NCBI GenBank assembly: GCA_030770535.1
Contig: JASVEC010000036.1
Coordinates: 186,001 to 250,000, forward strand
DNA from: Batkoa obscura
Taxonomy: Eukaryota > Entomophthoromycota > Entomophthoromycetes > Entomophthorales > Batkoaceae
DNA length: 64,000 nt
Reading direction: 5' to 3'
The notes under the pieces were generated by a model. That model saw only the letters and a program-made list of their open reading frames with translations. It ran no database searches and had not been told where the DNA came from. Below are positions 19,705 to 31,845 of the stretch, piece after piece (position 1 is the first letter of the stretch; every line of letters starts with the position of its first letter). A program made the translations under genes and the position numbers.

Positions 19705-21917
19705 ATGTTCTCATTTTATAGATTATTTCAAGCAACAAATTTAATTACATCCACTTTCAAAAAATTTGGTTGGGTAAGTATTTAATATATAATAGAACAG
19801 AGTGATATATTTATATTTTTTATTTTTAGAATTACAAATACAATCAAATTTATTTTCATACTATTAAAAAATATAACAAAAAGTATAAATGTAGTACCCC
19901 GTTATTAGCCCAATTATATAGTACAACAAATGAGCCAACTCACAATAAAACAATAGAAAAAATAAATACAAAAGTACTACTAAACAGTAATAATAATACT
20001 CTTTCAATTACTCGATGGCAGCAAATAAAGTCTAAAATAAAACTAATATTAATGCGAACAAATCGACCTTGGAGTATGGATGATTTTATGGCTTTATTCT
20101 CTTGGTTATTTTTATCCAATATATTTTTTATATTACTTGGCACAACTACCTTTTTTTCAACTCTTTTATTTATTGCTAATAGTTTTCAATTTCAAGGTAA
20201 TTTGAATTAATTATTATTATGTATTTATAATAGTAATAATTTTTGTACATTTTTATTAATATTTTATATAATTAGAATGGGTACGTTTAACCTTAAGTAA
20301 AATCATTAGTAAACAAATAGGTATGGAAGTAAGTATTGGAAATGCAATAGTACCTAATTGGAAAGAGAATAAAATCAGTATGAAGCAAGTTAAATTACAA
20401 TATAACGTAATAAAAGATAATGATATGAATTTACCTTACCCTGATTCCCCTGCAATTTGGGATTTAAGTTTTGACAATATTGAAATTACATTGTCATTAA
20501 TAAGATGGCTGGATGGTAAAGAGTTTTTCAATTGATTTATTAAGAGATAGAAGATGTTAACAATTATTTCTATTTAGGCAAAGGTTTAGTTAAAGATTGT
20601 TTTATTAAAGGGATGAGGGGAGTTATAGGTAAATTCTATACTATAAATGTAAACAAAATCAACTCTAAATAAAATTTATAGATCGAAGTCAAGTAACTTA
20701 TCCAGATGAAGAATTTGAACCTTTAAAAGCAAGACAATTAAATCAAAAAAAAGATTTGGAATTAAATTCTTTAATAATTGAAGATTGTTTAATTACTATC
20801 TGTCACCCTTATAATTTTCGTCCATTTCAAGTATCTATATTTAATGCTAATATTCCTTTATTAAGACAACGTTGGTTTTTATTCGATATGATGTGTGCTA
20901 ATTCTATTGTTGGTATGTTTGATAATTGTTTATTTTCAGTTCATATGGCTCAAAATGATATTAATGATATCGATAAAAATCATGGATTTAAAAGGGTAAA
21001 TATTCAATAATGCTAATATTTAATAATAATAATAATAATAATGATAATTGATAATAACAATATTTAATATTAATATTTGATATTAATATGTTTTTTGTTT
21101 AGTCTCATTTTAGAGTAGATGGAGTACCAATAGATCAATTTAATGGAGGAGTGGAAGGTCCCTTTGGGTGGATTACTTCAGGCAGAGTTGATTTTGATGT
21201 TGATTTTATGATACCACAAAAGAGTGAAGAAGAAGATATATTAGCAATGGTAACGAATGACTTTCTAATCAAAGTGGATGAAGTTGTTAGTAAAAACATT
21301 GAAAATTTAAGTATTGAATTACCTCATCATTTTCCGCCATTGATAGATTTATTAAATACAGTGAATTCAAATATTAAAAAAAATGGATTATTAAAAGTCC
21401 AAAAAAGATTAGATGAGGGTAGTCATTTGGAACAATTAATTTTCGATTTTAAAATTAAATTTCATAATATTAAAGCGGGGATACCAATGAATACAAAAGA
21501 ATTTTCTTTAGCTTCCCAAGCTGTTGTAAGACCCGTTATTGCTTTTATGAATTCCAATAGAACACTAATTCCAATTCAGTGTAGAGTAGTCACTGATATT
21601 GTAAGTTGATTCTATTTAATAGAATTTATTAAAATTAATTAAATTAATAAAACATATAGTCGAAATTTGATGGTTCCTGGACAGTATATGATAGTGAATT
21701 AGCTTATGATTTATCTAAAGAAGTAAGTTTTGAGTTAATTAATTTAGTACAAGATGAAAGGGAAAGAAATCGACGATTAAAAAGGGTGGGGTTATGGGGC
21801 TTACAATCTTTAGCCAAAAATTTAATTAATTTAGTGGAATATGCTAGAGGAGTTCGAGGATTTTGGCATTATTTAGGAACCATTCATGAATTTAAACCAG
21901 ACTCTTGTGAGTATTAA
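19705..21917 (+). CDS. MDM31: mitochondrial inner-membrane protein Mdm31
   Basis: Seven exons (19705-19773, 19830-20196, 20276-20515, 20578-20628, 20682-20995, 21103-21600, 21660-21917) give 598 aa. Mdm31/Mdm32 family proteins of the mitochondrial inner membrane are needed for mitochondrial shape, mtDNA nucleoid stability and phospholipid homeostasis. The start MFSFYRLFQATNLITSTFKK is a good import presequence, and I preferred it to the ATG at 19692, whose frame stops at once. A transmembrane segment follows NRPWSMDDFMALFSW (about residues 110-145). Family hallmarks are IVPNWKENKIS, WDLSFDNIEITLSLIRWLDGKG, GPFGWITSGRVDFDVD and the C-terminal GVRGFWHYLGTIHEF. It converges with COA6, with less than 200 bp between the stops. 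Identity is confident; the exon ends are by eye. Confidence 0.9.
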
Positions 21918-22032
21918 TATAAGATTTTATTGTTCATCGAGTTAATAGTAGTAATATGTTTATTAATAAAAAGAAAAGTTGAATATTTTTAATTTATTGA
22001 AGTTGATAATCAAATTATGGATATCTTTAAAT

Positions 22033-22063
<31 letters not shown>

Positions 22064-22105
22064 ACTTGTTTTCAACATTCAATACTATTTTTTATAAAAG
22101 ATGAA

Positions 22106-22420
22106 CTATTTATATTCTGGATTATTCATCAATTTTTCATATGCTTTTTGTCGAGCATCATTGGATCTTCCTTGAGAAAAATGTTGTACCTAAAATCAAG
22201 TCAATCAGTCTTATTTATAGAATGTGTGAGATTTATATAACTCAAAACTTACCCAACTAGCTGGACATTTTTCTGAAAATAAAAGTTTATATTTTTGACA
22301 AGTAGCGCTTTGATCCGTATCAGCATCGATCCATTGTATAGAATCTAAACATTTAAAATATTGATCACGTACTTCCCAACATGCTCGCCTTTTTTCTTTG
22401 TTAAGACTTTCGTAACCCAT
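22106..22420 (-). CDS. COA6: cytochrome c oxidase assembly factor 6
   Basis: Two exons on the minus strand (22253-22420 and 22106-22189) joined over a 63-bp GT-AG intron give an 83-aa protein. It is the small twin-CX9C-type protein COA6, which helps copper delivery to Cox2 in the mitochondrial intermembrane space. The cysteine pattern is visible: Cys14-X9-Cys24 (ACWEVRDQYFKC) and Cys41-X10-Cys52 (CQKYKLLFSEKC), followed by PASWV. It has no presequence, as expected for a Mia40 substrate. The second exon adds QHFSQGRSNDARQKAYEKL. It is divergent to LAMTOR2 with about 200 bp between the starts, so the two probably share a promoter region. Confidence 0.92.
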
Positions 22421-22628
22421 TGTTTCAGTGATTATTGTACTAATAGAAATTAATAAATGATAGAATGCAATTAAAAAAAGTTGGTCAATAAAATTTACTT
22501 TATTTTTATTTGAATATTCTTACTTTTTCGATTTTCTCATAGTTGAAAGCTCCAACCAATAAACTAACTGGAATAAACTAAATATTATTCAATTTTAATT
22601 TCTTCATTTCTATGACAATAATAAATTG
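22421..22628. promoter_or_regulatory. shared divergent promoter of COA6 and LAMTOR2
   Basis: About 208 bp separate the two divergent start codons, so both promoters must lie here. It is AT-rich with no clear TATA box, in contrast to the TATA-bearing secreted-protein genes. Confidence 0.5.
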
Positions 22629-23344
22629 ATGATTAAACCCAAAGTAATTAGTACGATTTTAAGCCAAGCTTTAGGTAAAGGAGAAACAGCTAGTTTGTAA
22701 GTGTTTATTCAATAATATCCTTTTCCTTCTCTACTTTTTTATAATTCTCCCTCATCTACTTAGTAGCCTTGTTATACTTCTAAATAACTAAAATTTCAAT
22801 CTTTTAGATTAATCCGACCGGATGGTTCATTATTAGCTTCAAGTGGTAGTGATGAGCAAAAAGTGAGTATTTATGCTGCTATAGCTTCCAATATTTGTAC
22901 ATTTTATAAAGATTTGGGACAAAACCAATTAAACGATGAATTAAATAAAGTCATGTTAGAATGTGAGGTAAGTAGTCAAAATTTATTATGTAACTGAATT
23001 TACTTTTTGAAAAAAAATTGGGATAAGAGTATAGCTGGAAGGATTTTTATTGGGAGTTATAATGGCTATTTGAATTAATTATAGTATTGTTGATTTAGGA
23101 AGGTAAAATTGTGATTTATAAAGTAGCCAGTCTTTTATTATGTCTCGTGGGTGATCAAACAACTCAATTCGGTATGTTGTGGGTCAAGGTAAGCTGTTAA
23201 ATTACTTCATTTCTTTTTTACTATTGTTTTTATTATGATAGTGGGTTAATTCAGAGGTATAATTTATTAATTATTTTAATTCAGGTTAAAGCACTCGCTA
23301 CTCATATTGAAGTACCATTAAAACAATTGGAAGATTTTATCTAA
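22629..23344 (+). CDS. LAMTOR2: Ragulator subunit LAMTOR2 (roadblock/LC7 domain)
   Basis: Four exons (22629-22696, 22808-22967, 23099-23188, 23285-23344) give 125 aa, the same length as animal LAMTOR2/p14. It is a roadblock/LC7-fold protein of the Ragulator complex that helps anchor Rag GTPases and TORC1 signalling on the vacuole or lysosome. Recognisable family segments are MIKPKVISTILSQA at the start, LIRPDGSLLASSGSDE, AAIASNICTFYKD, GKIVIYKVASLLLCLVGD and the C-terminal EVPLKQLEDF. All four exons join in frame with standard splice sites. The yeast counterpart (Ego2/Slm4-type) is far more divergent, so this copy is ancestral in character. Confidence 0.9.
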
Positions 23345-24268
23345 TTGAGTTAGGATAAAAAAAGAGTATTTATTTGAATTAAGTAAAATGGATATTAATA
23401 ATAATAGGAAAGTTATTTTGAGGCTATTAATTTGGGGATATGATTTTATTAAATGAGGTTTTATTTGAGATAATAGTATTTTTGATAAAAGTTTGGTATG
23501 ATAGTGCTCTGATTTGATTTTCAATTAATAGCGATACAATAGAATTTAAGTACATCATTTTATTAGTTTATTAGTAATATATAAAGGCTAAGCTTAACTA
23601 CTAGTTATTAGTATAATAAGATATTTTATCTGAAATCAATGTTACTTCATTTATAGTTGTAGTTTTCTTATTATATAAATGTCTCATTTAATGTTAATTA
23701 AATTTGGATATCTCTTTTAGTTCTCTTAGTTTACTTTTGATCCTTAAGATTTTAATAATATTAAAAACAATTTCAATACTCACTCAGTATTAATATGTTA
23801 TCAGTTTAAATAGAATGACATTATACAATTTTCTTTGTTTCCATTTATACCACTATTGACTTTCAATATTGAAATAATGGGAACCAAACAAAATTCAAAA
23901 TAATTGTCTAGAATTCTAATTTTTTTTACCAAAAGCTTAATATTAACATCAATGACAAGCTAGCTTTAAGCTCTTATAAATTTCTGTATCATCAAGCCAA
24001 ATACTCATTTAAAAGTACTTTAAAACTTATATTTATTATTACTTAATAATAACTTCTACCTTCAATGGGCATAGTTTCTAGAAGCTCATTTTCATCAACC
24101 TTATTCAAGCACTTTAACGCATCACTTACTAAATATAGAAAACAAACCAGTTTATTCTATAAACAATCCAACACTATTACTGCAAGTTTATTTATAAAAA
24201 GTGAGGCTTACTTTTAAAAATTAGCTTTCAAATTCATTAATTTATTAATTTACATATTGATTAAAAAG
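23345..24268. other. spacer between LAMTOR2 and the small secreted protein gene
   Basis: AT-rich, with no gene, repeat copy or RNA recognised in about 920 bp. Confidence 0.5.
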
Positions 24269-24279
24269 TATATAAATAG
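24269..24279 (+). promoter_or_regulatory. TATA box of the six-cysteine secreted protein gene
   Basis: TATATAAATAG lies about 70 bp before the ATG at 24339. Confidence 0.55.
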
Positions 24280-24338
24280 TCTTTAATTTACTTTTAATAC
24301 TGAAGTTTTTTTATCGATTTTTTGAGAAAAATATCACT

Positions 24339-24581
24339 ATGCAATTTATTATCTATATTATGTCAGTATTAGCTTCATTAACAATGAGTTCCCCACTGTT
24401 AGATCCCACCAGTTCCGATTGTCCAAAATCAAGTGATAGTTGTAAACTAGATGGTGTACTTTATTCCCCTGCATTATCACGAGCACCAGAATGCTGGTCC
24501 AAATCAGGTTCAGGATGGACTTGTTTTTTTAAATCAGGTTCTTGTGGTGGAGCTAAAGATGCTACGTTATGTTATCCTTGA
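24339..24581 (+). CDS. small secreted six-cysteine protein
   Basis: Single-exon gene for an 80-aa protein that I cannot assign to a named family. MQFIIYIMSVLASLTMSS is a typical signal peptide. The mature part of about 62 residues has six cysteines in the order SDCPKSSDSCK, ECWSKSGSGWTC and SGSCGGAKDATLCYP, compatible with three disulfides. It ends with a Pro right at the stop. Size, cysteine content, the lack of introns and the TATA box match the other secreted genes here. It sits alone inside the housekeeping block and is not related to the ten-cysteine family by spacing. Antimicrobial, hydrophobin-like or effector roles are all possible; none is supported directly. Confidence 0.8.
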   Translation: MQFIIYIMSVLASLTMSSPLLDPTSSDCPKSSDSCKLDGVLYSPALSRAPECWSKSGSGWTCFFKSGSCGGAKDATLCYP

Positions 24582-24763
24582 TTTTATAACCATTAATTGA
24601 GATAAAACTTTATAAGTATATTAATTAATGTTAGGGATAACAATTGGACGTTTTGTTAATAAAGGATTATATTAAATGTGTTTTATTAAAGCTAATATAG
24701 GTTTTATTCTATTAAATAAGCTGGATGATTATTATAATTGAAAAAGGTTCAAAAGTTAATACA

Positions 24764-27020
24764 TTAATTTCGCTTCCTTCCTCGTCGATTTTTTGACGTT
24801 GATTTCTAAAAAAATGCTTATTATTAAATAGTTGATCATTATTTTAGTCATCTACCTTTAAATTCTTCTCATCTTTATCTATGTTTTCTTGGTCTGGGAA
24901 TTCCCTTATTTCCTAAACTAATTAATACATACGAATACCCAATAATATAATTTACAATATTTGGATTATCAAATACACTTTCATCCTTACTTTCACTAAT
25001 TTATTAGTAATAGTTAAACTCAATAAAAAACATACCTTTTATTTGAAGTCAATATCACCTCTTTTTCCTTTTCCTTTTCCTTTTCCTTCTCTTCTTTCTG
25101 ATCTTGTTTATACTTTGTGATGACATCTGATATCAGCGATTTTCTAGCAAGATCCATATTCTCCTATAATAAAATATATTAGTTTCATTTAGTTGCTTTT
25201 TTATACATTTTTTAATAAGTGTTCAAAATTAATGGATTTTTCTGATAATAAATTTGATAGTTCAATCTATTTTTAAATTAAATTATTTATATAATTTATA
25301 TCAATTTTACTAAAAAATAAGCTTCATTTCGATTCTTTTCTTTTAACTCTTTCCTAAAATAATCTTAATAAAATATTAAATCATTAATATAATTACTCAA
25401 TCTCTTTAATTTTCTTTTCACTATTTTCTTTAATACTCGCTATACTATATAATAATTAATCAAATGATAGATTATTATAAATCAATACTATTTCTCAAGC
25501 TCATAGTTCTTTTTCAATGAATTCTGATAATCATCTTCTGTTTTCTTAATACTATTTTGTAGTTTTTGATTTTGAGACGTAAGTCTAATATAAGTTAATA
25601 TTATAACTATAGTAATACTAACTTACTTTATATATTGCTCTTTCCATTTCACTTCCTTTTCGTTTAAACTTAAAATTTTATCTGACATTTGATTTCTACT
25701 AGGATCAGATTAGTAAAAATTATTATTATTATTATTTTATACTCCTTTAAAAGTTCTTCTTCAATCTTTGTAATAAAAGATGTAACTTTAATTTTAAAAT
25801 TTTCGTCTTCTTTTATTTTACTTTCAACAGTATTTAATCCTGAATTGAGAGTATCTTCTATCTTTTTTGATTCTATAGAAATAGGTTTAAGTTTGCTATT
25901 TAGGATAAGATAAATAAAATAACCATTATTAATAAGCTCTCTAACAAATTTATTGTCTTCAACTATTTTATCTTTTATCGATGATATTGATTGCTTATCA
26001 GTAATATCTTTTATTTCTTCATTAAGTAGCGTTAATTGCTTGGAATTTTTTTCAAAGTTTGATTCAACTATAATATTATTTTACTATTCGAGTTAATGGT
26101 TTGAACTTTTACTTTTTTGAATAATTTCATTAATAATATTATTGTTTGATTGAATATCTATATAAATATATAATTAATCTAAATTATACCTATTTTTACA
26201 TTTACCTTGTAAATTTGTATTTATCTTTTCAAAAAGAATTTCTTTAATTTCATTCATACTTAATGAAAGTGAACCAATATATTCCTATAATTAAATTAGT
26301 TTTATTGTTATTAATCAGTATAAATTACATTAATTCTATTGGAAAAAATATCCAGTTTTTCTTGACTAATAATTAATGATTAATATAAATAATTAAAATT
26401 AAATTAAATAACATTTTAGTTTCCATTCTATTTCCATTCTCTTTTTCTTTTTTATATTCTTCATTTAAATTAGCTTTCTCAAATAGTAATAATTTGGTTA
26501 TCTTTAATTCTTGTGCCTGAAAATAAATTATATAATACTTTATAATAAAACCAAATACCATATTTTCCATATGATTTAATACATTAAGTAACTGAACTTT
26601 AGGATCTTTGGTTGCGTTGTCTTTTGCAGGTGGTTCTATTTTTATAGTTTCACTATTAGTTATAATTTCGGTATGCATATCAGAAACAATCTTTTCTCTT
26701 AAGTTATCTAATTTAGGAAAACTAGCTTCAGCCTAAACAAAGATTATAATTTATATATTATTAAATTTAATATAAATCACTTTTCCTTTTTTATTTTTAT
26801 GTAATAAGTTGATATCTGCTTTAATAAGATTTGCTTTTGGAGTTGAAAATGGCATTGGTATTTGGTTAAAATTTAAATTATTATTATTGAAATTAGATTC
26901 AGAGGATTCAAGATTTATAGGCTCATAACTTTTGGTTCGATTGAAATGATTATCTTCTTCATTATTTCTTTTATTTTGAATAAATTTAAAATTAAATTTG
27001 GAGGTTTTATCGTTATACAT
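24764..27020 (-). CDS. coiled-coil protein of unknown function, many short exons
   Basis: Spliced minus-strand gene starting at ATG 27020 and ending at TAA 24764-24766. The first exons join well: 26781-27020 (80 codons), 26559-26732 (58 codons), then one from 26516 down to about 26420. The N-terminus is Asn/Ser-rich and disordered (NFNNNNLNFNQIPMPFSTPK). The rest is Lys/Glu-rich coiled coil, with further short exons separated by 45-60-bp introns. Near the end an exon encodes a (KE)n run (KQDQKEEKEKEKEKEKE), then EIREFPDQENIDKDEKNLK, and the last exon encodes the basic tail KSTSKNRRGRKRN. I do not recognise the family; cytoskeletal, chromosomal or meiotic roles are all open. It diverges from the ZGRF1-like gene over about 335 bp. 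The middle exons are less certain than the ends. Confidence 0.65.
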
Positions 27021-27355
27021 TGTTAATAAATTTTGATTGAAAATTGAACTGATTGTTTTTTGGTATTTAAACTAACAATGATAATGCATTTTAAACTAAC
27101 ATAAGCTTTAGTTTGAACTACATGGTAAATTTCACAATGCTATTATTCAATAGTAACTATATATCCATTACATTATCCTTACTTGGTTACTAATAGCGTT
27201 TATTACATTTTATAAGAATCTATTCTATCATCAATTCCATACTAATTTACTATTTTTAGAATCAATTTTATAATTGAACTTTTGCAATAATTATTGCAAT
27301 CTTTATTTGCAATACTTTTTTTCCAATTTTTCAAAAAAGTATTTATCTTTTTAAA
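27021..27355. promoter_or_regulatory. divergent promoter region, coiled-coil gene / ZGRF1-like helicase
   Basis: 335 bp between two divergent ATGs. It contains an imperfect inverted repeat around TTGCAATAATTATTGCAA (27283-27300), which is palindromic and could bind a dimeric factor. No TATAAATA box is seen. Confidence 0.4.
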
Positions 27356-30300
27356 ATGAAACGGTTTAACGCATTATATACACATCAAAAATTGAAAAAA
27401 GCAAAGAAATGGAAAGAAGGTAAGATTATGGAATTAGACTTATTGATTCTGTTAAAGATTAATCAATCTTTTAAAAGGTCATATAGTCACTGATATTCTA
27501 GGGAAAAAAGTAAATTTCTTCAGGTTTTTATATTAATTTAAAAATTGAGTTTGGCTGTTTAATAATAGATTACTTTATTTGACGAAAACAAAAATAAAAT
27601 TGATCGGTAAGTAACAATATCACAAATATAAAAATGTTATTTAACTTAGTTTAGTATATTCACTCGTGTGGAAGATGTCGAATATGGTACAGAATTGGAA
27701 TTCAATGGTTATTTAGTACAAGTTGAAGAAGAAATGGATGATATTGAAATAAAAAAAGAAAAGGCGGGTGACAAAAAAATAGTTGAAGGAGATGAAAAAG
27801 AAGTGAAACAAGATAAAGTTAAAGTGGGTAAGAGGATGGAAGTACAAAAAATGGAATCAGAAGATGTAAAGATTTCTTTGGCTTTTTTTGGTATTGGAAG
27901 TGGATTGATTAATTTTTATTTAGGAGCTATTTAAACCAAAACCAATTAAACCATTTATTTCTCCATATAGACCTGATTTAGATATAAGTAGAAATAATAG
28001 TATGAATTTTAATCAAATGCAAAATGAAAACGTGAGAATTTTTAATTTCTTTAAAAATAAAGCTTTAATTAAATTAATTTTTAGGAACTATTTAAACCAA
28101 AACCTATAAAACCACCTATACCATCTTATAGAACTGATTTAAATAGTAATAGAAGTAATAGTATGGGGTTGAATCGTATATATAATAACTCGAATGTAGT
28201 GAGTTATAGTAATACTGTTAATAAAAAGGGAGATCAAAATTTAATTCAAAAGAAACAAGAGGAGGGTTTTTCTGTCGATGAGTTGTTTTTTGCAACGGAT
28301 GTTAAATACTCATTTAATTGTAAATTAAATTATATACCACTGAAATTTGTAAGTGTAGCTAACATAATAATAATATGATTTACTTAATTTTATTATACTT
28401 AGAATTCTTTTGAAGAATATAAGAAATATCATATTGCTTTAATTAAAGATAGTTTGCAAGTAAAATTTATTATAGGTATGAAATAATAAGTTGTTAATTT
28501 ATTATTAGTGCAATTTAATGTCAACGATTAACTTTGCTGCTCAAAAAAGAATCACATATATCGAAAAAGAAGTTTCGAATGCAAATTATTCTAATAGTTT
28601 TTATAAAGAATTTGATGAGAAAGAGATTAGGTAGTTTGATAATATGAAAGATTTAATAAGTAAATAATGGTAATAATAATTTAATTATTAATAGAATATT
28701 AGCTATGGATTCTAATTTTGATTTATTTGACGATGAAGATTTAAAAAGTCAAACTAATGAGGTTGGAATTATTCCTAATGGAAAATTATTTTGTAATCTT
28801 CAATTAAATTTCAAAAAGAAAAAAGATTTCTCAGAGTAATCATTTATTGAATTTATACATTGATAGTTAACAATATTAATTTAGTTTTATGAAGGGTAAT
28901 AATAATAACATTATCATGAGAGTATAATATAACATAATATATTTTATTAAATAATAATATATTAGATGATCTATGGATAATATCTTTAAACAATAGATTT
29001 TTATATAATGAAACATTAATGTTTCGAAGTATTTATCATGGTTGTTCAGGAAACAGTATACAAGTAAATCATATTATATAATAAATAGTAATAACAGTAA
29101 TAGTAATATATTATTTAAAGCTAGGATTTTTAACTTTATCTGATATTAATAAATCCAGAGGATTAATTCGAAAAATTATGATTGGTAAACCAGTTATTAT
29201 TAAAAGTATTAATATTGCATCAGAAGCTTCTATTATTGGTAATATTTCTATTTTTATTATTTTATCATTATTATTTTACTATTATTGTTTCATGTAATAT
29301 AATATTAATATTAATTAACTAATAGTTGTATTTATATTTTAGATTCTTTATTACAAAACGATGGAAGTGATTCATTATTAAATTATTTAATTAATCCACT
29401 ACAACAATATAAATCAATTGAAGAAAGCATAATAGAAGAAACAGAAATAGAAGAAATTAAAATAGAACAAAAAGAAGAAGTTAAAGAAAATATAAATTTG
29501 TGGGATTATTATTCTTTATTGAAAGGAAAAGAAAAAGAAAAATTTAATAACTCAATCAATGAAATATTAGATGAATATTTAATTGAATATCAATTAAACA
29601 AAGATCAATTTATAGCCTTAAAATCATATAAAGACCAATTAATTTATAATATAAAACCATGTTTATTAATACATGGAGTATTTGGTTCGGGAAAAAGTTA
29701 TTTATTAGGGATATGTATTTTATTTACAAATAGAGTTAGTGAATTAAATTACAAAATTAAAAAACCTCGGATACTAATAAGTTGCATGACGAATACTGCA
29801 GTAGATAATATATTATTAAACTTACTAAAGTTAGATTATGAAGAATTTATTAGAGTTGGTAGTTTAAAAAGAATTAATAGAACGATATTACCTTATTGTA
29901 TACAATCCAAGAAAAAATTAGAAGAAGATATCAAAGAATTAAAAAGCTTATTAAATGAAGATAATTTATCAAATGAAGATTATAAATTAATTAATAAAAC
30001 AATAACAAAATTTCAAAATATGAATGATTCATTAAAAATTGAAAAAATAGTAACATCAACTAATGTAATAGCCGTAACTTGTTTAGCTAGTAATTTCCCA
30101 TGTTTAGAAAATCAATTGTTCGACATATTATTTATGGATGAAGTATCCCAATTAACTGAAGGTTTATCTTTATTACCAATATTAAAATTTCAACCTAAAA
30201 AGTTACTATTAGTTGGAGATCCATTACAATTACCACCAACATTAACTAATATTAATAATAATTCATTGTTAAAAAATAAACTAAAATTAACTTTATTTGA

Positions 30301-31513
30301 TCGATTGATTAAAAATCATTTAATACCAGTTATGCTAAAATCTCAGTATAGATGTCATCCAATAATCGCTCAATTATCAAATAATTTGTTTTATAATAAA
30401 AAATTAATTAATGGAATTAATGAAAAGGATAGGAGACCTTTATTAATGAACTTACCTACACTTTGTTTTATTAATATTGAGACCGGAAGAGTAAGTTTAT
30501 ACTTATAATATTATTATTTACATAGTAATAACAATAAATTTTAATAGGAAAGTATAAGTAAAATAAGTCGCTCTTATCATAATGAAAAAGAAGTTGAGTT
30601 AATTATTGAGTTAATAACTAAATTAGTTAATACTAAAATCCAACCTATTGAAATTGGAGTTATATGTATGTATAAATCTCAAGTAGAAAAAATTGAGCAT
30701 AAACTCACTACTATTTATGGAAAGAACAAAAGAAGTAAGATTAAAGTATCAACAGTGGATGCTTTTCAAGGAGCTGAAAAAAGTATAATAATATTATCTT
30801 GTGTACGTACATCTAGCTATTCTAATCAATTTTTGAATAATTCCAATCGTATCAATGTAGCCTTATCAAGGGCAAAATATCATTTATTTATAATCGGAAA
30901 TTATACTTCACTTTATAAATTATCAATATGGAAAAGTATTATTTGTGATTATTGTAAAGGTAAAGGCTTGAGTATTTTTTAATAGTTAAATTTAGAGTTA
31001 TATTAATACTAATGTTCTTATTTAGGAGTGAGTAATGGATTTTTATCACAAGATCAATTTATAAATTTGTTGCATACAGTTACTTTTGATAATAACAATG
31101 AGTTATCAGAAAGTGACAATGAATGTTTGAATAATAGATTATTGAGTTCGAGTATTGGAAGTTCAACTGATTTAGAAATACAACAAGAAGATAATAGTAT
31201 TTTATTAAATAATGATAATAATGAAGATAACATTAAAGATAACAAAGATAACGATTTAAATGACCAAAGTAGCATTATTGAATTAAGTGGTAATGAAATT
31301 ATATTGAGTTTAAAAAGAGAAGTTTCAAGATTAAATTTAAATGACGAATTAGATAACGATGGACTCGAGATGGAAAATAGTGAGACCAACAAAAGTATTA
31401 AAAGGGATAATATAATAATTGAAGGTGAAGTGTTTGATTTTAACTCGGATTCAGATTCTTCACCACCAAGTGATAGTTTCTTAGATACATTAAAAAAATT
31501 GAGAAAAGAATAA
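27356..31513 (+). CDS. ZGRF1/Mte1-type protein: DUF2439 domain plus superfamily 1 helicase
   Basis: Fifteen exons (27356-27419, 27478-27509, 27569-27606, 27655-27865, 27924-28031, 28085-28348, 28403-28459, 28509-28630, 28695-28835, 28885-28895, 28966-29063, 29121-29238, 29343-30490, 30548-30959, 31026-31513) give 1103 aa, all in frame. The N-terminus (ALYTHQKLKKAKKWKEG, ITLFDENKNKID, FTRVEDVEYGTELEFNGYLV) is the DUF2439 domain of ZGRF1 and yeast Mte1, factors of homologous recombination and D-loop processing. The C-terminal half is a UPF1-like 5'-3' helicase: Walker A GVFGSGKSYLL, DEVSQL (Walker B), VGDPLQLPPT, SQYRCHP, TVDAFQGAEKS and NVALSRAKYHLFIIGN. No GRF zinc finger is visible between them. 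Exon 10 is only 11 bp, and exons 5 and 6 both begin with ELFKPKPIKP, an exon duplication. It presumably acts in nuclear DNA repair. Confidence 0.88.
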
Positions 31514-31845
31514 AGAATTCATAGTAAAATTTTTAAGTGAGAATTGGTTTACTACATTATTTTCATTTATTGTTTATGTTTTTTAAATTAAAACATTGTC
31601 ATTTACTTGAAAAAATTTACATATTTTCATGTAAATTAAAGGCTAAATTTTTTTCCATCTATATATAATACATTGTTTTTTTTATAGTAAATGCTAAAGC
31701 TTCAAGTTGAAGACATTTACTTTTTTTATACAAAAATACATAGACCATAAATGGAAATAACTTACAAGTTCCAATCTTATTTTAGTATTATTTAAACTTT
31801 TATATTGATAATTTTATTAAAATACAAATAGAGCCAAAAGTTTAT

